A stretch of 64,000 nt of DNA, taken from assembly GCF_002954265.1 (NCBI RefSeq), contig NZ_PPSL01000001.1, forward strand, positions 310,001-374,000, given 5' to 3'. A program made the translations under genes and the position numbers. This document shows positions 17,002-26,354 of the stretch, in pieces. The DNA is from Flavipsychrobacter stenotrophus. Lineage in GTDB: Bacteria; Bacteroidota; Bacteroidia; Chitinophagales; Chitinophagaceae. The notes beneath the pieces are model-generated. The model had not been told where the DNA came from, did not search any database, and saw only the letters and a list, made by a program, of their open reading frames with translations. Within the stretch, counting starts at the first letter, position 1; each line of letters starts with the position of its first letter.

Positions 17002-18072
17002 TTATTTTTTGATCATACCAGGCTGTAACGTATTGCTTTGTGCCTGGCGGGGAATATCCTTCTGGTAGAATTCGTATGACTTACGCAGTAGTTTAAAGAA
17101 TGTAAGTGTCTGTATCAGTGCAGTGTCTTTACCTCCGTTTATTACAGCATACATGCGGTCTGCGTCATATTCGTTGGGTACTTCTTCGTCGCTCGTCAAC
17201 TTGTTCTTACTGCGTTTGTTTACCGGCATCCAGTAAATATCGGCATGTTGCTTTTCGCCTTTTATGGTTTCAATGTCTATGGTAGACATCTTAGTCGCAT
17301 TCTTAATGATGCTGTCCAATCCTGTTATACCATTCATATATCCTTCACAATTAATGTTGGTGAAGTAGGTGCTGTAACCTTTGGCCCTGCCTTCGTTTAG
17401 CGGTCCCATACCTGTTGTTACAGCCGGTTCGCCGATTACGGTAAATTTGTCCTGTGTCTTGGTGAAGACAAATGAATTGATGGGTTTTCCGTCGTATTGT
17501 ACAGATACCGATTTCAGGTCGGAAGCAGGGACATTAAATACTGTTCTGTCTCTCCAGTCAGAAACTCTTGTGGAGAACCTTGATCTAAGGCTACCGGAAA
17601 AGCCCGGAGTCTGCACCACATAGGGCATTTTAGCACCTTCAATCAGCATATTAGTGCCGCCGCCGTTGGCCGAGACTCCGCCCACATAGAATACAGTTAT
17701 TTTTTTATTGTTCTTGTCATACAATTCTACCTTAATACCTTCAGCAGCCATGTTCTTCACCGCTTCTTCATAAGCGTTCTTAGTTACGGGGTAGAGCGGT
17801 TCCTGATTATGTACCGTAAGCAGTATAAGGTCTACCATACTTGGTAGCGCGCGCATGGTGCCATTCAGCATCCACACGCCATCCTTGCGTTCAGCAGTTA
17901 TAGATTCATTGTCATTGGTGGCAATGAATATTTTGTATACAGCTGCAGTGTCTGGTACTGTAAATCCCGCCTCCTTGGCGCCATATGGGTTATCTTCCTT
18001 CTTAAATATGAAGAAGTAGATACTGGTACCCAGTACGGCAAGTATTACGAAATATATGAGGGTCTTAGCCAT
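17002..18072 (-). CDS. DUF4340-domain protein of the gliding operon
   Basis: A 356-residue protein anchored by one N-terminal helix (LIYFVILAVLGTSIYFFIF), with a periplasmic beta-rich region fitting DUF4340 (for example ERKDGVWMLNG and LRSRFSTRVSDWRDRTVFN). DUF4340 proteins are often encoded next to GldG-type ABC auxiliary proteins in other phyla. Here the start overlaps the gldG stop by 8 bases, so it is very likely produced together with GldF/GldG. Biochemical role unknown; a third envelope component of the same transporter is the natural inference. Confidence 0.82.
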   Translation of the reverse strand: MAKTLIYFVILAVLGTSIYFFIFKKEDNPYGAKEAGFTVPDTAAVYKIFIATNDNESITAERKDGVWMLNGTMRALPSMVDLILLTVHNQEPLYPVTKNAYEEAVKNMAAEGIKVELYDKNNKKITVFYVGGVSANGGGTNMLIEGAKMPYVVQTPGFSGSLRSRFSTRVSDWRDRTVFNVPASDLKSVSVQYDGKPINSFVFTKTQDKFTVIGEPAVTTGMGPLNEGRAKGYSTYFTNINCEGYMNGITGLDSIIKNATKMSTIDIETIKGEKQHADIYWMPVNKRSKNKLTSDEEVPNEYDADRMYAVINGGKDTALIQTLTFFKLLRKSYEFYQKDIPRQAQSNTLQPGMIKK

Positions 18073-19801
18073 TGGTGGTTGGTTTAATAGTCTTTTTTAC
18101 TTCATACCTGCGCTTTCTCATGAACAGGTAAAACGATGCGAACATAAGTACTAGTGCTATAGGTATGGTCACATTGATCCATTGCCATTGTGTCTTTTCT
18201 TCTATTGCACGGCCTTTGTCCAACAGGCGCATCTTCACGTCTTTAGAACGAGCTTCCAGTATGCCTGAGTGATCGGTAAGATATTCTATGGCATTCAGTA
18301 AGAAATCGCGATTGGCAAAGTGCTCTGCAGTGTATTTATAGTAGCCCAATTGCATCGGACCATCTTTGGTAGAAAAATCGTTCTGAAAAATGTTGCCAAT
18401 AGAGGTAACGATCATGCTGCCGGGGCTATCGCACTGTGGCTGGAATGGTTCGTGAAGTGAATCAAGCGTGGCCAGGTAAGCCCTTGCCAGCCTGTTTTTG
18501 TACAAAGACACAAACTTACCTTCCAGCAATACTGCAACCGGCCTGTAAGGCCTGTTGAAGTTTTCCATGCGGCCGGGATAGTTGATCTTCGCAAAGCTCA
18601 CTGTAACCGGTGAAGATGATGTGCGGCTGTACTTGGACGTTTCCAGCAACACCGTGCTTTTGATGGCAGCAGCACTTATGGTATCGATACTATTGGTAAA
18701 TCCACCAATGATGAAGTCCATATTACGGACGATAGGGTGCTCTGAAGTAGGGTTGATGCGGGGGAAATAAACCCAGTCGTGCAGCTCCGGCTTGCCGGTG
18801 GTAGCCATTATGGGGATAGGCACGCATTGTTTATCTTCAATAAGATCATTGTTGATACGGGCACCGTACTTGAACAACATATCATCCAGGTTCAGGCCGT
18901 TTTCTACCGATAGGAATTTCTGATTGCCATGTGAGAAGCTATCCATAGATGCGCTCATGGTATTTACTGCCCATAGCACATGACCGCCGCGCATTATATA
19001 TTGGTCTATTTTAAGCTTATCGGGCTCAGAGAATGGAGTAGTTGGTGCATTGATGATTATGGCCTCATATGCATTAGATATGTGTATCAAGTGAGAGAGG
19101 TTCAATGAGTCGAGCTTGTATAAGCCACCCAAAGAACTGAGTAGATCTACAGAATGAATGCTCATGTCTTCGCCATTGCCATAGAGATAACCAATACGCG
19201 GCTGTATAGCTTTAGACATCATATTGATGGCACTAGCAAACTTATATTCCAGTAATGCCGCAGACAACATGGTCAATTCAGAGCGGGTCTTGCCTTGTGC
19301 GTTTTCAAGCAGATAAATAGGCATTTCCCGGCCATTATATTGTACGAGGGCATAAGGGAAACAAACCTTTACAGAATAGCCATCTTCTTCTTTGCTTGGT
19401 AAAGACATCAGTTCCACGCCTTTCATCTGCAGGTCGCGGGCTATTTGCTTTTGCTCATTTTCGTTCTTGCCTTCAAAAGGATCTATAAAGCGATAGATGA
19501 TCTTATTACCCGCCACATCTTTAAATGTAGATAATTCCTCACGTACAGACTCCTGCACATGCTGCAGGTCGGCAGGTAGTTTGCCTTTCAGGTATACATT
19601 GATAACTGCTACCTCGGGCATGCTGCGCAGCATCTTTTTGGTAGAGTTGGATAGTGTAAAGCGCTTTTCCTTTGTAAGGTCAATGCCCTTATGGAAATAA
19701 GATGCCAGAATGTTTACACAAATAAGTATCAACGCCATAAATACTATGCGTACAATAGCCTGTCTGCGTTTGTTATTTTTACCTTGTTTTTTGGTAGCCA
19801 T
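18065..19801 (-). CDS. gldG: GldG, gliding-motility ABC transporter auxiliary protein
   Basis: A 578-residue protein: N-terminal membrane helix (about 16-36), the characteristic DLTKEKRFTLS segment, a large periplasmic GldG/ABC-type uncharacterised domain (GHVLWAVNTMSA, NRDFLLNAIEYLTD) and a C-terminal helix (VTIPIALVLMFASFYLF) with a basic tail. GldG works with GldF and the ATPase GldA, and in Flavobacterium johnsoniae this transporter is linked to gliding. gldA is not adjacent here. It sits 12 bp after gldF and overlaps the DUF4340 gene. Confidence 0.93.
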   Translation of the reverse strand: MATKKQGKNNKRRQAIVRIVFMALILICVNILASYFHKGIDLTKEKRFTLSNSTKKMLRSMPEVAVINVYLKGKLPADLQHVQESVREELSTFKDVAGNKIIYRFIDPFEGKNENEQKQIARDLQMKGVELMSLPSKEEDGYSVKVCFPYALVQYNGREMPIYLLENAQGKTRSELTMLSAALLEYKFASAINMMSKAIQPRIGYLYGNGEDMSIHSVDLLSSLGGLYKLDSLNLSHLIHISNAYEAIIINAPTTPFSEPDKLKIDQYIMRGGHVLWAVNTMSASMDSFSHGNQKFLSVENGLNLDDMLFKYGARINNDLIEDKQCVPIPIMATTGKPELHDWVYFPRINPTSEHPIVRNMDFIIGGFTNSIDTISAAAIKSTVLLETSKYSRTSSSPVTVSFAKINYPGRMENFNRPYRPVAVLLEGKFVSLYKNRLARAYLATLDSLHEPFQPQCDSPGSMIVTSIGNIFQNDFSTKDGPMQLGYYKYTAEHFANRDFLLNAIEYLTDHSGILEARSKDVKMRLLDKGRAIEEKTQWQWINVTIPIALVLMFASFYLFMRKRRYEVKKTIKPTTNG

Positions 19802-19813
19802 ATTATGAAGGTC

Positions 19814-20563
19814 TTACGCCTGTCTTGCCGCGTCTGTAGTTCTGCTGCTAAGCGAAAAGCGGGTAAGTGCAATGAATAATGTAATGATCGATAAAAAGTA
19901 AACAACGTCTCTTGAGTCTATCAGGCCGCGGCTGATGGAGTTATAGTGAAACTCCATACCTATCATGCTCAGGTAGTAATCCAGTCCCTCGGTCATGTCG
20001 GGCAAGCGGCTCAGATGCTCAAAACCTGTATATAACAGGTAGCAAGACAACAGCGATACAAGAAAACCTACTATCTGGTTGCCGGTAAGTGATGAACTGA
20101 ATACGCCCACGGCCGCAAACGTCGCAGCAAGGAACATAAGGCCGGCATAAGAACCAATAATTGCTGCCGCATCGGGGCTGTTATCCGGCAGGGCAAGGTT
20201 GGCAATGGTATAAACATAAATAAGGGTAGGGAGCAATGCAAAGGCTATGAGCGCCAGGGTAGCCAGGTATTTACCCAGAATGATCTCCAGATCTGTTACC
20301 GGCTTTGTGCGCAGCCACTCAATGGTGCCAGATCTGAACTCATCTGAAAAAGAACGCATGGTAACAGCCGGCACTAACAACAGCAACAACCATGGGGCAA
20401 TTTCAAAAAAGCGGTCCATGGCAGCATAGCCATAGCCCATTATGCTATACTCGGGTATTACCCACAAAAACAGCCCGCAGGCAACAAGGAACACCAATAA
20501 GGCCACGTAGCCAACTATTGAACTGAAGAATGAATTGATTTCCTTGATAAAAATACTTCGCAT
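19814..20563 (-). CDS. gldF: GldF, gliding-motility ABC transporter permease
   Basis: A 249-residue integral membrane protein with six predicted segments, starting with FIKEINSFFSSIVGYVAL, the usual N-terminus of GldF/ABC-2 type permeases. The loop TMRSFSDEFRSGTIEWLRTKPVTDLEIILGK, noted here by its ends TMRSFSDEFRSG and KPVTDLEIILGK, is the conserved cytosolic segment of the family. It is first in the gldF-gldG-DUF4340 operon, whose promoter must lie within the 308-bp gap to 20871. Confidence 0.93.
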   Translation of the reverse strand: MRSIFIKEINSFFSSIVGYVALLVFLVACGLFLWVIPEYSIMGYGYAAMDRFFEIAPWLLLLLVPAVTMRSFSDEFRSGTIEWLRTKPVTDLEIILGKYLATLALIAFALLPTLIYVYTIANLALPDNSPDAAAIIGSYAGLMFLAATFAAVGVFSSSLTGNQIVGFLVSLLSCYLLYTGFEHLSRLPDMTEGLDYYLSMIGMEFHYNSISRGLIDSRDVVYFLSIITLFIALTRFSLSSRTTDAARQA

Positions 20564-20770
20564 TATCTGTTATGTAAGAGGAGAGCAAATATAATAAAAG
20601 GACAGCCGTTAAAAGATTTTGTGAAAAATGTAAAAGTTAAAATTTGTCGAAACATATGATAGCCAATATCCTTAGCACAATTACCACACTTCAATAGACG
20701 TATTTCCGGCATCTTTACTTGGCTTTTTAAAATCTTTTTAATAGTTTTAATTTAAAAATATGAGTAGCTT

Positions 20771-20802
20771 GTTGAAAAGCAACCATTACATTAATATATT
20801 TG
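20771..20802 (+). promoter_or_regulatory. Putative promoter of the lipoprotein gene at 20872
   Basis: GTTG (20771-20774, 3 of 4 to the -33 TTTG) and TATATTTG (20795-20802, exact TAnnTTTG) are separated by 20 bp. This would give a leader of about 60 nt. The rest of the 308-bp gap 20564-20871 is AT-rich without a credible gene and should also hold the divergent gldF promoter, which I could not pinpoint. Confidence 0.45.
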
Positions 20803-20871
20803 ACTTCGGAATACGCAACATACCTCATAGGGGTGATGTAGCTGTATGCTGTAATATAAACTTACCAACAC

Positions 20872-21357
20872 ATGCTTAAATTTACTTTCAGGAATATAAT
20901 GGCAGCCACTTTAATAGCCGGTGCTGCTACTTTGGGTGTACTTTCTTGTACTAAAAAGGTAGATACTGCAAACTATGCTAAGTTCCTGGGAGACTGGAAG
21001 ATCACCGACAATTGTTCCGGTTTCAATATTTCTCATATTGATATTGCTGCCAGTAGCAATAGTTATGATGTGAATGTAACCTACAAAATGGGTTGGCTTA
21101 ACCCTACTTTTGGTGCTAATTACGATTCCTGCCAGAGAGAAGTAACTATTAAGGGCGTAGTGAACAGCAACGCAGCTAAGGATTATTTCAGCATAGGCAA
21201 CCAGGTGGTGACCGATAATTGTGGTAATGTATACACCATTAGTGGTGGTGCCTACATTAAACCGGCCATAGACCAGAGCAGAGATACATTAATGATAACT
21301 ATAGTAACCACAACTACCGGGGGCAGCAGTGCCTGCAGTTATAAGGGTCTACTGTAG
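20872..21357 (+). CDS. Small putative lipoprotein, unknown
   Basis: A 161-residue protein with a lipoprotein signal: hydrophobic stretch IMAATLIAGAATLGVLSC, lipobox VLSC with the acylated Cys at residue 26. The mature part (FLGDWKITDNCSGF, then repeated beta-type segments and four further Cys) recalls lipocalin-like or DUF-type envelope lipoproteins of Bacteroidota that carry a GxW motif early on. It is monocistronic, with a recognisable promoter and terminator. Function unknown. Confidence 0.75.
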   Translation: MLKFTFRNIMAATLIAGAATLGVLSCTKKVDTANYAKFLGDWKITDNCSGFNISHIDIAASSNSYDVNVTYKMGWLNPTFGANYDSCQREVTIKGVVNSNAAKDYFSIGNQVVTDNCGNVYTISGGAYIKPAIDQSRDTLMITIVTTTTGGSSACSYKGLL

Positions 21358-21378
21358 TTGATATCTGATATTTTTTTG

Positions 21379-21409
21379 AAAAGAGTTTCGCTTGCGGAAC
21401 TCTTTTTTT
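21379..21409 (+). terminator. Terminator after the lipoprotein gene
   Basis: A 13-bp stem (21379-21391 with 21394-21406, one G-U pair) is followed by a T-run to 21409, about 20 bp past the stop codon. Confidence 0.85.
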
Positions 21410-21820
21410 GTGGGATGTTCCGTGTATAACTTTAGTAGGTGGTTTTTCCATCACAGCCGGCATATTTAAATTTATAAGTATTCGGTTTGCCTTGCCTACG
21501 CCGGTTGGGGATTCACACACAATAAAAACTCGGGATTATATTGTTTCCCGACTACTTTCCATTCTTCCTCTCGCCTGGATAGCAATCTTCAAATTTCCTC
21601 AAAACGCCCCTCAAAAAACATATCCACACAAAATAACCCACCTAAAACCCTTGCCCACAGCACCTCACAGCCGATTTTTACGCAAATTTTGTTGATATCT
21701 TTATTTGTTGGATACAATTTTGTACATTAATTTACAACCGATTACACTGAAAAGCTGTCCTGCTTTCACTAAGATTCTGAACCAACGTGTAAACCAATTT
21801 AGGGACGAGGCAGGAAGAGA

Positions 21821-21967
21821 AAAGTGGAAGTGAGTAGAAAAAAGTGGAAGAAAGTGGAAGTTTTGTGAAATTTGTTAAAACTGCCGCAAAGTCTTATCAG
21901 TAAAGGCATACAGCCAAATTAAGCCAAACAAAACTTCCGTAAACAAGAAAAATTTTCCACTTTTATT
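21821..21967 (+). repeat. Interspersed repeat element, copy 2, with decamer units
   Basis: Lies in the gene-free stretch 21410-22085. The decamer AAAGTGGAAG occurs at 21821-21830, 21841-21850 and 21851-21860, with a degenerate unit between. Then come AAATTTGTTAAAA, a ~55-bp core and inverse elements (CTTCCG; TTTTCCACTTTTA at 21954-21966). Order, spacing and many core bases (TTA..AG...GGCATACAGC, AAACAAAACT) match copy 1 at 12525-12685 read on the minus strand. The rest of this stretch is AT-rich with no convincing gene. Confidence 0.7.
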
Positions 21968-22085
21968 TTACGGGATGTTTTCGTCGTTCCTACACACTTA
22001 TGTACCCGATCGTCACGCCTGATAATTGTGTAGCAGGTAGTAGTGTAGTATCCTCTTATTTTGCCCGAAAACCACACAAATTTTC

Positions 22086-22436
22086 ATGGCAAAGATCATA
22101 TTGAATCACGATCCGGTACTCACTAAAGAACAACTAAAAGATGCGCTTACCGGCTATTTTCTGCAATATGGCTATGAGGTAGATTATTCTGCACTGATAG
22201 GTGCCGACCTTTACGTTAAAAAAAGCTCATGGATAGGCGTTACCATCAAGCTTAAACAAAAGCCTGACACCACTTTTCTGCGTGTGAGTGGCTACGTACC
22301 TTCACCTGCGCTGCGGGTATTGGTAAATGGTTTGCTGCCCCTGCTTATATTGTGGCCCAAATGGAACAAACTGATAGCCGAGGTGCGCTACTACTTCGAC
22401 TACGAATACCAGACAAATGAGTCGGCTATCTTCTGA
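22086..22436 (+). CDS. Conserved hypothetical protein (MAKIILNHD type)
   Basis: A 116-residue protein. The first 75 residues look like a small alpha/beta domain (LTKEQLKDALTGYFLQYGYE, ALIGADLYVKKSSWIGV, TIKLKQKPDTTFLRV). A hydrophobic segment follows (VLVNGLLPLLILWP) that could be a membrane anchor, and then a charged tail. I recall similar short Bacteroidota proteins without assigned function. It begins a same-strand group with a lipoprotein and a Nudix gene, with gaps of 39 and 7 bp. Confidence 0.65.
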   Translation: MAKIILNHDPVLTKEQLKDALTGYFLQYGYEVDYSALIGADLYVKKSSWIGVTIKLKQKPDTTFLRVSGYVPSPALRVLVNGLLPLLILWPKWNKLIAEVRYYFDYEYQTNESAIF

Positions 22437-22475
22437 CAGGAAAGTAGGCAACTTCTTTTCCTTTAAATTTACAGT

Positions 22476-22880
22476 ATGAATCGTGTATTAGGTATTATCT
22501 GCCTGTTGGCAGTTTTGGCATTAGGTAGCTGTACCCATGAAAGCAAGATAGTAATACCCACACCGGTAACAGCACCTACCGGCACATGGAAGGTCAGCTC
22601 TTTTTTGCATGATGGTTCCGATGAAAAATCCATGTTCGACAATTATGTTTTTGCCTTTCCATCTACCGGTGTTATAACCGCCACCAACAGTGGCACTGTT
22701 AAAACCGGTGTATTTAATCATACAACAGATGGTAGTGTACAAAAGGTTGTTATAGACTTTGACCGCAACCCACTATCGCGCCTTGATGATGACTGGGATG
22801 TAACAGTAAATACTGCTACAGAAATAGACCTGCAAAAGCATGACGATCCTGCCGAAGCGCTTCATTTTACCAAACAGTAG
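22476..22880 (+). CDS. Small lipocalin-like lipoprotein
   Basis: A 134-residue predicted lipoprotein: signal GIICLLAVLALGSC with lipobox LGSC and acylated Cys at residue 19. The mature protein has the short beta-barrel feel of lipocalin-like/DUF Bacteroidota lipoproteins (TGTWKVSSFLHDGSDE, YVFAFPSTGVITAT, DDDWDVTVNTATEIDL). It lies 7 bp upstream of the Nudix gene in the same direction. The ligand is unknown. Confidence 0.7.
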   Translation: MNRVLGIICLLAVLALGSCTHESKIVIPTPVTAPTGTWKVSSFLHDGSDEKSMFDNYVFAFPSTGVITATNSGTVKTGVFNHTTDGSVQKVVIDFDRNPLSRLDDDWDVTVNTATEIDLQKHDDPAEALHFTKQ

Positions 22881-22887
22881 ACCTATT

Positions 22888-23310
22888 ATGAAACCACGCT
22901 TCAACGTCCGCGTATACGGAATACTCATACATAATGGCCGCCTGCTGGTCAATGAGGAGATCATCAAGACCAGAACCATCATCAAATTCCCGGGCGGCGG
23001 GCTAGACTATGGCGAGGGCACGGTAGATTGTGTGATCCGCGAATGGAAAGAAGAGCTGGATATGGATATCAAAGTATTGGCGCACTTTTACACCACCGAC
23101 TTCTTTGTTGCCTCTGCTTTTGATGAGTCACAGGTCATCAGCATCTATTATCTGGTTACAGGGCAGGTGCCCGAAGTCATTACCAACCATGTACCCAACG
23201 AGCGCACCTATTGGGTAGATCTGCAGGACGTATCAGCCGATACTTTTACCCTGGTCATAGACAAGCGGGTAGGGGAGATGCTGCGGGAGCAGTTTGGGGT
23301 TAACGAGTAA
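22888..23310 (+). CDS. Nudix hydrolase
   Basis: A 140-residue Nudix-fold protein. The Nudix box G-x5-E-x7-RE-U-x-EE-x-G-U is present from Gly38 as GLDYGEGTVDCVIREWKEEL followed by DM: the Gly near the end is Asp, but the metal-binding REWKEE core is intact. Substrates for this group are nucleoside diphosphates linked to another moiety, and which one cannot be told. I take the ATG at 22888 because upstream in-frame codons add an unstructured segment overlapping the lipoprotein gene. Confidence 0.88.
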   Translation: MKPRFNVRVYGILIHNGRLLVNEEIIKTRTIIKFPGGGLDYGEGTVDCVIREWKEELDMDIKVLAHFYTTDFFVASAFDESQVISIYYLVTGQVPEVITNHVPNERTYWVDLQDVSADTFTLVIDKRVGEMLREQFGVNE

Positions 23311-23399
23311 GGGCTTCAAGTAAAGGGATACTATAGATGATCAGAAACGCTTTCCACGATTCTCTTATGCGGAATCCATTTTAAATCAGAAATCGGTGG

Positions 23400-23546
23400 C
23401 CACGACTTTCAAGTCAATGTCATTTAGCAAGAGAAGTTTACTTAATTAGACGTCCAATACCTTCGGCGTCATTACATGCTATAGGTGGATCAACTAAATA
23501 ACACTGACCTGAAGGTCGTGGGAACTAGTAAGTTATTGTAACTTAC
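23400..23546. repeat. REP-like inverted-repeat element downstream of the Nudix gene
   Basis: The 337-bp gap 23311-23647 holds no gene. Arms 23400-23416 and 23505-23521 are 17-bp inverted repeats (15 of 17 pair), and each arm is itself a short palindrome (GACTT-TC-AAGTC, GACCT-GA-AGGTC). Between them, 23449-23475 carries on its minus strand GCCGAAGGTATTGG, a motif that recurs at 57538-57614. A further perfect hairpin GTAAGTTA-TTG-TAACTTAC follows at 23528-23546. Confidence 0.65.
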
Positions 23547-23647
23547 CGATACCTCGATACTACTGGCTCCCATTTAAATATTTGTATAAACAATATTAAT
23601 ACCGTTATTAACTGTATAAACGTCCATTCCCACTACCTTTACACCCT

Positions 23648-25438
23648 ATGAAGTTACTCATGTCTTATCTGTCCCGTTACAAGGGAATGATAGTCCTCGC
23701 CATACTACTTGCCGCTGTTAACCAGAGCTTTTCTTTAATGGATCCTATGATCGCCGGAAAGCTGCTCGACAGGTACGTCAATCATCCGCTTACTGTAGAT
23801 AAAGAAGGCCATATCTCCCGCGATCTCAGCACCTATATGAGTGGCGCATTGCTGCTCATTGCTGCGTTGATAGGTGTAGCTATGGTATCGCGTATTGCCA
23901 AAAACTTCCAGGACTATGTAGTGAATGTGGTCATACAGAAATTTGGTGCACAACTCTATACAGATGGACTGCGTCATGCGCTGCGCCTGCCTTACCAGGA
24001 ATTTGAAGACCAGAGCAGCGGACAGACTTTATCTGTTTTACAGAAGGTGCGTGTAGACTGCGAGAAGTTTATCACCTCATTCTTTGGTGTGTTACTGCCT
24101 ACCATTATTGGTTTGGTGTTTGTTATAGTATATGCATTTGCCCTTAGCCCGCTATTGCCATTGGTATATGTGGGCGGAGCGATTGTACTTGGTTTGCTTA
24201 CGTCTGCGCTTAGTAAAAAGATCAAGGTTGTGCAGAAGACCATTGTTAAGGAAACTAATGCGCTGGCAGGCTCTACTACCGAGTCGCTACGTAATATTGA
24301 ATTGGTAAAAAGCCTTGGCCTTACCCAGCAGGAGATCCGTAGGCTGAACAGCACTACTATTAAGATATTGAAGCTGGAACTGAAGAAGGTTCGTAGCATT
24401 CGTACTATATCTTTTATACAGGGTACGTTCGTAAACCTGCTTCGCCAGGCTATTGTTATGAGCCTGTTGTTCTTCATTTATAAGGGCACAATATCTCCCG
24501 GACAGTACCTTACACTTATCTTCTATTCCTTCTTCATCTTCGGGCCAATGCAGGAAATAGGCAGTGTTATTATGACCTATCGTGAGGCTGAAGCTTCTCT
24601 GAATAACATTCAGGAGCTGTTTAAGAAGCCAATGGAATACACACCTGAGCAGCCAGAAGCTATTAATGAGATACAGGAAGTGAAGTTTGACAATGTTACC
24701 TTCAAGCACAACAGCTCCAGCCGTCCTGCATTGGATGGAATTTCGTTTGATGTGAAGTTGGGTGAGACCATTGCATTTGTTGGGCCATCGGGTAGTGGCA
24801 AGACCACACTGGTAAAGCTTTTGGTGGGGTTGTACCATCCTAACAATGGCCATATCTATTACAACGGTCATACCGATAAGAATATTGATTATGAAGAATT
24901 GCGTCACCAGATGGGTCTTGTAACTCAGGATCCGCAGTTGTTCTCTGGCACAATAAAGGAAAACCTGCTGTTCGTTAATCCATCAGCTTCCGAAGCAGAT
25001 ATCAACGAAGCATTGACCAATGCATCTTGCCAGAACCTGTTATCGCGTGCAGAAAATGGCCTCGATACATTGATAGGTGAGGGTGGACTGAAGTTATCGG
25101 GTGGAGAGCGCCAGCGTATCTCTATAGCGCGCTCATTGCTTCGTAAGCCAAGACTCATGATCTTTGATGAAGCCACTTCGGCACTAGATTCATTAACAGA
25201 AGATGAGATCTCTCAGACCATCAAAGGCATTACATCACAGCGACAGCACATCACTATCATGATCGCGCACAGGTTATCTACCATCATGCATGCCGATCGT
25301 ATCTATGTATTGGAAAAGGGTAATGTCATTGAAACCGGCAATCACGAGTCGTTGGTAGCTGAAAAAGGACTTTACTATGCCATGTGGCGCCAGCAGATAG
25401 GAGAAAGAAAGGAGTTGCCTAAGATGGCAAAGGCGTAG
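23648..25438 (+). CDS. ABC-type exporter, fused permease and ATPase (MsbA/MdlB type)
   Basis: A 596-residue half-transporter. An N-terminal type IV exporter membrane domain has six segments (about residues 15-315), followed by a nucleotide-binding domain with Walker A GPSGSGKTT (about 379-387), Q-loop TQDPQLF, signature LSGGERQR (about 484-491), Walker B LMIFDEATSALD (about 502-513) and the H-loop His in IAHRLS. It should act as a homodimer in the inner membrane exporting a lipid or drug. Monocistronic; the substrate is not readable from sequence. Confidence 0.93.
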   Translation: MKLLMSYLSRYKGMIVLAILLAAVNQSFSLMDPMIAGKLLDRYVNHPLTVDKEGHISRDLSTYMSGALLLIAALIGVAMVSRIAKNFQDYVVNVVIQKFGAQLYTDGLRHALRLPYQEFEDQSSGQTLSVLQKVRVDCEKFITSFFGVLLPTIIGLVFVIVYAFALSPLLPLVYVGGAIVLGLLTSALSKKIKVVQKTIVKETNALAGSTTESLRNIELVKSLGLTQQEIRRLNSTTIKILKLELKKVRSIRTISFIQGTFVNLLRQAIVMSLLFFIYKGTISPGQYLTLIFYSFFIFGPMQEIGSVIMTYREAEASLNNIQELFKKPMEYTPEQPEAINEIQEVKFDNVTFKHNSSSRPALDGISFDVKLGETIAFVGPSGSGKTTLVKLLVGLYHPNNGHIYYNGHTDKNIDYEELRHQMGLVTQDPQLFSGTIKENLLFVNPSASEADINEALTNASCQNLLSRAENGLDTLIGEGGLKLSGGERQRISIARSLLRKPRLMIFDEATSALDSLTEDEISQTIKGITSQRQHITIMIAHRLSTIMHADRIYVLEKGNVIETGNHESLVAEKGLYYAMWRQQIGERKELPKMAKA

Positions 25439-25550
25439 TTGCCTCAAATTGAGTGGCGAGGGTGTACAGAAAAGCAGCAAAAAAAACTAATTCGAACAAT
25501 GGGGCAGTTCACGAAATGTGCATTGTCTCATATTCAAATTGCCGAATTGT

Positions 25551-25946
25551 CTAATTATTGTGTAAGCCATCTACCGCTTCACAGAGTTCTTTGAGGTCAA
25601 CCGGTTTGTTGAAGTAGCCCTCTACCTTGCTGGTATCAATGTTTTTCACCATTACATTGTTACGATATTCATCCTCATCAAGGCCGGTTACCAGAATTAC
25701 CTTAAAATCGTGAGCGGGGTTAGCAGATGTTTGTGAGAAGTTTTGGAGGAAGTTGAAACCATCGTGCATAGGCATGAGCAGATCAAGCAGTACCACCGAT
25801 ATTTCCGGGTTGGTATCCAATAGTCGGGTAGCGTCATTCCCGTTTGTAGCCTCCTTTATCACATACCCGTGCTTCTCGAAATATAACTTATAAACCTGGC
25901 GGGTGAATTTATCATCATCGACCAGCAAAACGGTATTTTTTTGCAT
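25551..25946 (-). CDS. Single-domain response regulator (CheY-like)
   Basis: A 131-residue receiver domain with no output domain. Acidic pocket VDDDK at 9-13, phosphoacceptor Asp55 (VVLLDLLMP), Thr87 (VTG) and Lys114 (FNKPVDL) are all present, so it should be phosphorylated normally. Signalling probably goes through another protein, or the domain serves as a phosphate sink. No kinase is adjacent. It is convergent with the ABC exporter and separated by 112 bp. Confidence 0.92.
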   Translation of the reverse strand: MQKNTVLLVDDDKFTRQVYKLYFEKHGYVIKEATNGNDATRLLDTNPEISVVLLDLLMPMHDGFNFLQNFSQTSANPAHDFKVILVTGLDEDEYRNNVMVKNIDTSKVEGYFNKPVDLKELCEAVDGLHNN

Positions 25947-26354
25947 TACTCTACGTTGGGTATACGTTTAGTGATTGAAAATCAGAGGTTTATAAAATGT
26001 TGTTTGTCAAAGTTAATACATGCATCTTAATTATTCAAACACCACACATCCTAAACACAGTTACTATTTGTAGAATTTTACATGTTTATTTGAGGTTGTC
26101 GGCTGTATGGCAATAGGGTAAGGTATTACAGCTTTTTATTATTTTTCCTTATTGCGATATAATATTTTAGTATTTGCATTTTTGTGACGGCTGATATTGG
26201 ATATGTGATTAATCGTTCAAGGTTATTATCTGATCGGTCTTAGTTTGCAAAATGAATAATGCAGGTTTGCCGGATGAAAATAAGCCGGATTTCCTCAATG
26301 ATATTTTAGTGTTTTATCACTTTAGTTTTTCACCATTGTTTATTATATTTACTT
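25947..26354. other. Gene-free AT-rich stretch
   Basis: About 408 bp between divergent genes. It should hold the promoters of the response regulator and of the SDR gene at 26355. I see no credible ORF, RNA gene or strong repeat in it. Confidence 0.5.

Noticed and set aside
21408-21695. Plus-strand frame after the lipoprotein terminator
   Set aside because: It begins within the terminator and the translation shows no domain or export signal.
24287-24907. Long minus-strand frame inside the ABC exporter
   Set aside because: It is antisense to a gene with complete conserved motifs.
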